This document shows, in pieces, positions 61,757 through 64,000 of a DNA stretch of 64,000 nucleotides. The position numbers were made by a program, and so were the translations under genes. Numbering within the stretch: the stretch's first letter is position 1; every line of letters begins with the position of its first letter. The notes below the pieces were generated by a model. The model saw only the letters and a program-made list of their open reading frames with translations. It did not search any database and was not told the DNA's origin. Origin of the DNA: Bacilli bacterium (lineage in GTDB: Bacteria; Bacillota_I; Bacilli_A; RF39; UBA660); contig JAFSDH010000002.1 of the NCBI GenBank assembly GCA_017436345.1, forward strand, positions 62,001 through 126,000. The letters are read 5' to 3'.

Positions 61757-63799
61757 ATGGATAACAAAATTGGTTCTATCGATAATGATGGAAATATGAC
61801 TGATAATAGTATGGACGATTTTAATAGTATGACAGCTCCTAGTGATAGTGATAATACTAGTAGTTATGATACAACTTCATATACTAGTGATTTTGATAAT
61901 AAGTCAGATGATAGTAATGAAGAATTTGATGTTTTTGGTAATTCAAAACCACAAAAAGAAGGAATTAATAAAAAAATACTATTAATACCACTAGTAATTT
62001 TAGTTGTATTAATAATTGCTTTAATTATTTTCTTTACATCAGGAAATAAGTATAGTGTTGATACTTCTGCGATAACAATTAAGATTGATGAAACTGCACA
62101 AATAGAAGTAGAAGGTAAAGAAAAAGTACTTAGCAAACTTACTTATCAAACAGAAGATAAAAAAATCGCAACTGTTGACAAAAATGGTAAAGTAACTGGT
62201 GTAAGTGTTGGTAAAACATTTATCTATGTTGGTAAAGATGGTAAAAAAGAACATAAGATTACAGTCAAAGTAAATACTAATAAAGAAGCATTGATATTAG
62301 AAACAGAAAATATCACTGTAAGAAAAGATGAAACAGCTCAAATAAAAGTAAAAAATGTTTTAAAGGACGATGTATTTACATATACATCTAATAATGAAGA
62401 TGTTGCTACTGTAGACCAAGAAGGTTTAATTACTGGTATTCATGGTGGTACAACAAATATTATAGTAAAAGAAAGTGATGGTAGAACAGTTAAAGCAAAA
62501 GTAACTGTTGAAAGTGATGAAGTACTAATTGAAAGTATTACTTTAACACCACAAACTATTGCAATCGGCGAACAAATAACTTTAAAACCAAGTTATGAAC
62601 CAGCTAATGCAGTAGCTATATTTAAATATGAAAGTAGTAATGATAAAGTAGCAGAAGTTGATGAAAATGGTGTTGTAACTGGTATTAAAGATGGTTCTGC
62701 AACTATTACAGTTAAATCACACAATGGTAAAAAAGCAACAGCTAAAATAACAGTAGATCAAGATTTAGCTGCTAAGATTACATTAAGTGGATGTCAAAAT
62801 GTTGTAATTGGTACTCCAGTAACTCTAACAGTTAATTATGAACCAGATACTGCTAAATCAAAAGTAACATGGACTTCTTCTAATGAAAGTATTGCAACAG
62901 TAAGTAGTGGAAAGATTACTGGTAAAGTACCGGGTAAAGCAACTATTACAGCAACAACTGCTAATGGAAAAAAAGCAATATGTAATGTAACAGTATCACC
63001 AACTGCTGTATCTTTATTAAAAGCTAGTGTAAGTAGTGTAACTCTAGATCAAAAAGCTACTAAAAAAGTATCAGTATCTTTTGAGCCAAGTAGTGCATCA
63101 AAATATTATACAGTAGCATGGAAATCATCAAATACAAAAGTTGCTAGAGTAGATGGCGAAGGAAATATTACTGCTGTTAATCCAGGTACTGCAACTATTA
63201 CTGCATCAGCTGGAGGAAAAAGTGCTAAGATAACTGTTACAGTTAATGCAACGGAAGTAACTAAAATAAATCTTACAGGTTGTCAAACTTCTCTAGAAGC
63301 AGAACAATCATTTACAATGACAGCAACAGCTACTCCAACAACAGCTAAAAATGCAACAATCAGATGGAAAACATCAGATTCAAGTATTTTAGCAGTAAGC
63401 GGAGGAAAAGTTACAGGTAAAGGGAAAGGTACTGCAACAATTACTGCTTATACATCAAATGGAACAGAAGCAACTTGTACAGTAACAGTAACAGCACCAC
63501 CAATCGAAAAAAATAGTTTATCATTAACAATTGATGGTACTGAATATAGTGGAAGTAATGCTTTTAAACCTAAAGTAGGAGCTTCTAAAACAGTTAAATT
63601 AACAACTAATTTAACATCAACACAAATGAGTAAGTATTATAAAGCAACTTGGACTTCAAGTAATCCAAAGGTGGCAACAATATCACCAAGTAGTAATACT
63701 CAAAGTGCTACATTAAAAGCACTTAGTAAAGGTGCAACAACTATTTCCGCAACAGTTGGTGGACATACTGTATCATTTAGTGTTCAAGTTACAGAATAA
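61757..63799 (+). CDS. Surface protein with Big_2 Ig-like repeats
   Basis: 680 residues. Cytosolic Asp/Ser/Asn-rich N-terminus (about 1-70), one TM helix (about 77-95), then about seven tandem bacterial Ig-like (Big_2) repeats, each with a V-T-G or T-G-x-x-x-G-x-(A/T)-T-I-T-x-x-(A/T) core such as VTGVSVGKTFIYV, ITGIHGGTTNIIV, VTGIKDGSATITV, ITGKVPGKATITA and VTGKGKGTATITA. No LPXTG or catalytic domain. Likely an adhesin-like or stalk protein anchored by its TM helix. Start after AAGGAGG. Confidence 0.9.
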   Translation: MDNKIGSIDNDGNMTDNSMDDFNSMTAPSDSDNTSSYDTTSYTSDFDNKSDDSNEEFDVFGNSKPQKEGINKKILLIPLVILVVLIIALIIFFTSGNKYSVDTSAITIKIDETAQIEVEGKEKVLSKLTYQTEDKKIATVDKNGKVTGVSVGKTFIYVGKDGKKEHKITVKVNTNKEALILETENITVRKDETAQIKVKNVLKDDVFTYTSNNEDVATVDQEGLITGIHGGTTNIIVKESDGRTVKAKVTVESDEVLIESITLTPQTIAIGEQITLKPSYEPANAVAIFKYESSNDKVAEVDENGVVTGIKDGSATITVKSHNGKKATAKITVDQDLAAKITLSGCQNVVIGTPVTLTVNYEPDTAKSKVTWTSSNESIATVSSGKITGKVPGKATITATTANGKKAICNVTVSPTAVSLLKASVSSVTLDQKATKKVSVSFEPSSASKYYTVAWKSSNTKVARVDGEGNITAVNPGTATITASAGGKSAKITVTVNATEVTKINLTGCQTSLEAEQSFTMTATATPTTAKNATIRWKTSDSSILAVSGGKVTGKGKGTATITAYTSNGTEATCTVTVTAPPIEKNSLSLTIDGTEYSGSNAFKPKVGASKTVKLTTNLTSTQMSKYYKATWTSSNPKVATISPSSNTQSATLKALSKGATTISATVGGHTVSFSVQVTE

Positions 63800-63806
63800 A
63801 TAAAAT

Positions 63807-63834
63807 AAAAGAGACAAAAAATTGTCTCTTTTTT
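63807..63834 (+). terminator. Terminator
   Basis: AAAAGAGACAA-AAA-TTGTCTCTTTT hairpin. Confidence 0.85.
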
Positions 63835-63896
63835 ATATGTCTTATTTAAAATAATAGAAAAATATTATATAATTGAATAGGAAAAAGGTGATAAAT

Positions 63897-64000
63897 ATGA
63901 AATATAAAATTATGGATGGGAATGAAGCTTGTAGTTATGTAGCATATAACTTTACGGAGTTAGCTGGAATATATCCAATAACACCAGCATCTCCCATGGC
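63897..64000 (+). CDS. nifJ: Pyruvate:ferredoxin (flavodoxin) oxidoreductase, 5' end
   Basis: Only the first 34 codons lie in the window. They read MKYKIMDGNEACSYVAYNFT then ELAGIYPITPASPMA, the classic N-terminus of single-chain PFOR (xxMDGNxAxxHVAYxxxE.xxIYPITPSSPM). It oxidises pyruvate to acetyl-CoA and CO2, reducing ferredoxin, which points to an anaerobic metabolism. Start ATG follows AAAGGTGAT. Whether it is the fused or multi-subunit form cannot be told, though the start fits the fused form. Confidence 0.85.
   Translation, partial: MKYKIMDGNEACSYVAYNFTELAGIYPITPASPM

Noticed and set aside
62000..63800. DNA-level tandem repeat in the surface protein
   Set aside because: The repeats are protein-level Big_2 domains with diverged DNA; no near-identical DNA unit is seen.
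1..64000. Mycoplasma code (TGA as Trp)
   Set aside because: All conserved genes are full length with TGA read as a stop and TGG as Trp, so the reassigned code is not needed.
1..64000. CRISPR array, insertion sequence, tRNA or rRNA genes
   Set aside because: I found no regularly spaced repeats, transposase-like product, cloverleaf or rRNA segment.

Overview
The window is strongly A+T-rich bacterial DNA with dense, mostly co-oriented genes, short intergenic gaps, AGGAGG or GGTGAT-type ribosome binding sites, TTGACA/TATAAT promoters and compact hairpin-plus-T-run terminators. T-box leaders on leuS and tyrS, a YlxM/Ffh/FtsY cluster, EzrA, a YtgP-type MurJ flippase, FemABX enzymes and small Cse60-like and CotD-like proteins point to a low-GC Bacillota. 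A reduced, probably gut-associated lineage close to Mollicutes (RF39-like) is an inference. Tryptophan is read from TGG, so the code is not that of Mycoplasma. None of the 60 CDSs whose 3' end lies in the window stops at TGA (50 TAA, 10 TAG).

Layout. 1-5.9 kb: 3' part of a GH31 glycosidase, a leucine T-box, a small membrane protein and leuS, then a CDP-alcohol phosphatidyltransferase. 5.9-15.4 kb: a Cse60-like gene, a MacB-type ABC exporter, a CofE-like ligase, a membrane protein, a three-gene operon built on a large two-TM protein, and a tandem pair of DUF3592-like membrane proteins on the minus strand. 15.4-21.3 kb: a candidate yybP-ykoY (Mn2+) riboswitch in front of a tightly overlapped four-gene operon: TelA, an unknown protein, a MoxR/AAA_5 ATPase and a DUF7192/vWA-like protein. 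21.3-27.6 kb: cell-wall region with MurJ, three FemABX paralogs and a GDPD-like protein that has lost its catalytic residues. 27.6-34.7 kb: TrmB, an envelope operon (lipoprotein, acidic protein, DUF948, YtxH), a tyrosine T-box with dUTPase and TyrRS, a convergent pair of paralogous membrane proteins, and rpsD with a leader RNA. 35.4-47.5 kb: acyltransferase, EzrA and a pilin-like protein, then ftsY-ylxM-(HerA-like ATPase)-ffh, HAD and GNAT enzymes, and a glutathionylspermidine-synthase-like ATP-grasp gene with an uncharacterised partner. 47.5-58.3 kb: DUF2207 protein, CotD-like protein, C39-like protease, lipoprotein, MBOAT/DHHW O-acetylation pair, an ITPase-ASCH fusion, a membrane-bound XRE regulator, a Nudix hydrolase and a Zn-dependent phospholipase-like protein. 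58.3-59.6 kb: a roughly 590-nt structured non-coding RNA directly followed by a four-TM protein, which together look like OLE RNA and OapA. 59.6-64 kb: an exported coiled-coil protein, a NAGPA-type phosphodiester glycosidase, a Big_2 repeat surface protein and the start of a pyruvate:ferredoxin oxidoreductase.

The window is dominated by envelope biology (wall precursor flipping, interpeptide bridges, polymer O-acetylation, division-ring control, membrane targeting), under RNA-based control by two T-boxes, a probable Mn2+ switch and a probable S4 leader. The two most unusual loci are the riboswitch-linked TelA/AAA/vWA-like operon and the OLE-like RNA with its membrane protein. Family names rest on motif recognition by eye; no database search was run.
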